Part shown: in pieces, positions 63,054 to 64,000 of the stretch
Position numbering within the stretch: the stretch's first letter is position 1
How the letters are laid out: every line of letters starts with the position of its first letter
Notes under the pieces: generated by a model
Databases searched by the model: none
Seen by the model: the letters and a program-made list of their open reading frames with translations, nothing else
What the model was told of the DNA's origin: nothing
Source of the DNA: an uncultured Olleya sp.
GTDB taxonomy: Bacteria; Bacteroidota; Bacteroidia; Flavobacteriales; Flavobacteriaceae
NCBI GenBank assembly: GCA_947503885.1
Contig: CANNFD010000006.1
Coordinates: 186,001-250,000, forward strand
Length of the DNA stretch: 64,000 nt
Direction of reading: 5' to 3'
Translations under genes and position numbers: made by a program

Positions 63054-63190
63054 TTGCCAACACCGTGTATAATTAATTGCTTGGGTCGTTGCTTACTTAC
63101 GAAAATCCTCGCGGATTTTCTTGGTTAGTGTTTTATTTAGTAAGTTTCTCGCTTGAACACGCAACTAATCATACACAAACACGTTGGCAA
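63054..63190 (+). repeat. attC-like imperfect palindrome B (137 bp)
   Basis: Same length and layout as copy A. Outer arms are TTGCCAAC (63054-63061) and GTTGGCAA (63183-63190). Inner arms GTGTAT...AATTGC pair with GCAAC...ATACAC. The central 8-bp hairpin (63101-63108 with 63113-63120) has the same TCGC loop. At one stem position copy A has G-C and copy B has A-T, a compensatory change. The 156 nt after it (63191-63346) hold nothing I can recognise. Confidence 0.75.
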
Positions 63191-63346
63191 CAATTTTTTT
63201 AATTTAAAAAAAACGCGAAAAAGCAATTTTTTTTGGTCCAATAAGGCTTTTTTGCTGTTTAACAATTAATTTTCTTACTATTACTGTTTCCAAACAACAC
63301 TTTTATTTATACGTTTGATAACCTTTTGCAAATAGTTTGCTACAAA

Positions 63347-64000
63347 TTAATTATCAGATTTAATAAACCTAGGATTGATATACAAAGCACCCGTTTTTAA
63401 CTTTTGCCAATAAATTTTCATATCAGTATTAATTTCTGGAGCCATTATATACAGACCAATAATATTTGGAAAGGACATTGCTAAAATCATCATATCTGCA
63501 AAGCTTAATACAGCACCTAAACTAACTGAAGCGCCTAAGACTACAAAACCTAAATACATAATCTTATAAACTAGCTCCATTTTTTTACTTTTCCCAAAAA
63601 GATAACTCCATGAGCGCATCCCATAATACGACCAAGAAACCATCGTTGAAAAAGCAAATAAAAACACTGCTACAGCCAATACTGAAGGAAACCAGGATAC
63701 CACACTACCAAAAGCATCAGCTGTAAGCTCTACGCCTCCTAACCCTACACTACTTTCATGCTTACCTGTAAATATCAAAACTAATGCGGTCATAGTACAG
63801 ACCAGCATCGTATCTATAAAAGGCTCAACTAATGAGGTAAAACCGTCTGCAATTGGGTGATTTGTTTTAGAAGCACTGTGTGCAATCGCTGCAGACCCAA
63901 CACCTGCTTCACTTGAAAATGCTGCTCGTTGTAAACCAATAATTAATACACCAATAAACCCTCCTTTTAAAGCTTCAGCAGAAAAAGCTCCATTAAAAAT
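63347..64000 (-). CDS. Alanine/glycine:sodium symporter (AGCS), 5' truncated
   Basis: C-terminal 217 residues of an AGCS (AlsT-like) amino-acid symporter. The frame is open to the window edge: before the first internal Met the translation reads '...GLQRAAFSSEAGVGSAAIAH' (in part) and 'FTSLVEPFIDTM', both strongly conserved in this family. The first Met at 63808 is therefore internal, and the true start lies beyond the window. Several membrane helices follow, with 'FAFSTMVSWSYYGMRSWSYLFG' (~two blocks), another family signature. Likely substrate alanine or glycine. Confidence 0.92.
   Translation of the reverse strand: MFNGAFSAEALKGGFIGVLIIGLQRAAFSSEAGVGSAAIAHSASKTNHPIADGFTSLVEPFIDTMLVCTMTALVLIFTGKHESSVGLGGVELTADAFGSVVSWFPSVLAVAVFLFAFSTMVSWSYYGMRSWSYLFGKSKKMELVYKIMYLGFVVLGASVSLGAVLSFADMMILAMSFPNIIGLYIMAPEINTDMKIYWQKLKTGALYINPRFIKSDN

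Larger units (their letters stand above)
61866..63190 (+). mobile_element. Integron-like two-cassette array
   Basis: From the attI-like site to the end of the second 137-bp palindrome. By the G^TT convention, cassette 1 is 61867-62483 (617 bp, one ORF whose stop is 6 nt before its palindrome) and cassette 2 is 62484-63183 (700 bp, mostly degenerate tandem repeats). Each palindrome's outer left arm is complementary to its own cassette's first bases, which is what an excised circle requires. The recombinase gene precedes it. The identification is inference from these base-pairing rules, not from a known family match. Confidence 0.6.

Noticed and set aside
61832-63346. Insertion sequence or MITE remnant
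   Set aside because: No transposase, no target-site duplication, and the arms follow the cassette rule rather than simple terminal inverted repeats. A MITE-like origin cannot be fully excluded for palindrome B taken alone.
61832-63346. CRISPR array
   Set aside because: Only two long repeats 700 bp apart and a 206-bp tandem repeat; no short regular repeat-spacer structure.

Overview
The window reads as chromosome of a marine-type Flavobacteriaceae (phylum Bacteroidota). The basis is strong A+T bias, promoters of the Bacteroidota type (TAnnTTTG at -7, in places with TTG near -33), three secreted proteins with type IX secretion (T9SS) sorting domains, TonB-dependent receptors, and lineage families such as DUF4271, DUF4296, DUF4301, DUF3098 and DUF3127. 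I saw no rRNA, tRNA, CRISPR array or transposase. Almost everything is ordinary vertically inherited chromosome. The exception is a small accessory island at about 60.6-63.2 kb.

Layout. 1-2.7 kb: end of a glycosyltransferase and a PhoR/PhoB-like two-component pair. 2.9-6.9 kb: two T9SS cargo proteins and a LuxE-like protein. 7-13.4 kb: tyrS, an epimerase, an operon of polyprenol-sugar synthase, dihydroorotase and a DUF4296 lipoprotein, then DUF4271-hemD. 13.5-17.7 kb: pckA, DUF423, saccharopine dehydrogenase, an Lrp/AsnC regulator and a structured intergenic element. 17.8-23.8 kb: a third T9SS protein, a BI-1 protein, a zinc peptidase, and an unusually long LeuRS with a KMSKR signature. 24-27.9 kb: ftsX, a small ORF, DUF3098, uppP, truB and a TonB-C-like protein. 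28-34.7 kb: housekeeping genes including tag, aat, a DUF3127 protein with an SSB-like tip, an orphan kinase and greA. 34.7-41.9 kb: a TPP riboswitch driving a TonB receptor, next to a six-gene operon (sfp-type transferase, GGGPS, PnuC/PnuT-like permease, NadR-like kinase, DUF4301, arfB). This suggests salvage of thiamin or a relative.

42-43.9 kb: ahcY behind a folded leader, and a DUF1569 protein. 43.9-53.6 kb: a seven-gene catabolic locus on one strand. It holds a Na+ symporter, acyl-CoA synthetase, exported and cytosolic alpha/beta hydrolases, a helical-repeat protein, a TonB receptor and 3-hydroxybutyrate dehydrogenase. I infer uptake and breakdown of a hydroxyacid ester or oligomer. 53.8-60.6 kb: rpmA, rplU with a helix-hairpin-helix extension, two M16 proteases, an EamA transporter and a Cys-rich HMA lipoprotein.

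60.6-63.2 kb is the most interesting region. A XerC/D-like tyrosine recombinase is followed, 34 bp after its stop codon, by what looks like a two-cassette integron-like array. Two 137-bp imperfect palindromes lie exactly 700 bp apart. Each has a central hairpin, with a compensatory base change between the copies. The outer left arm of each palindrome is complementary to the start of its own cassette, not simply to its own right arm. That is the rule expected if cassettes move as circles through attC-like sites. The recombinase has no room for the extra segment typical of IntI and lies in the same direction as the cassettes, so this is not a textbook integron. The window ends inside an alanine/sodium symporter gene.
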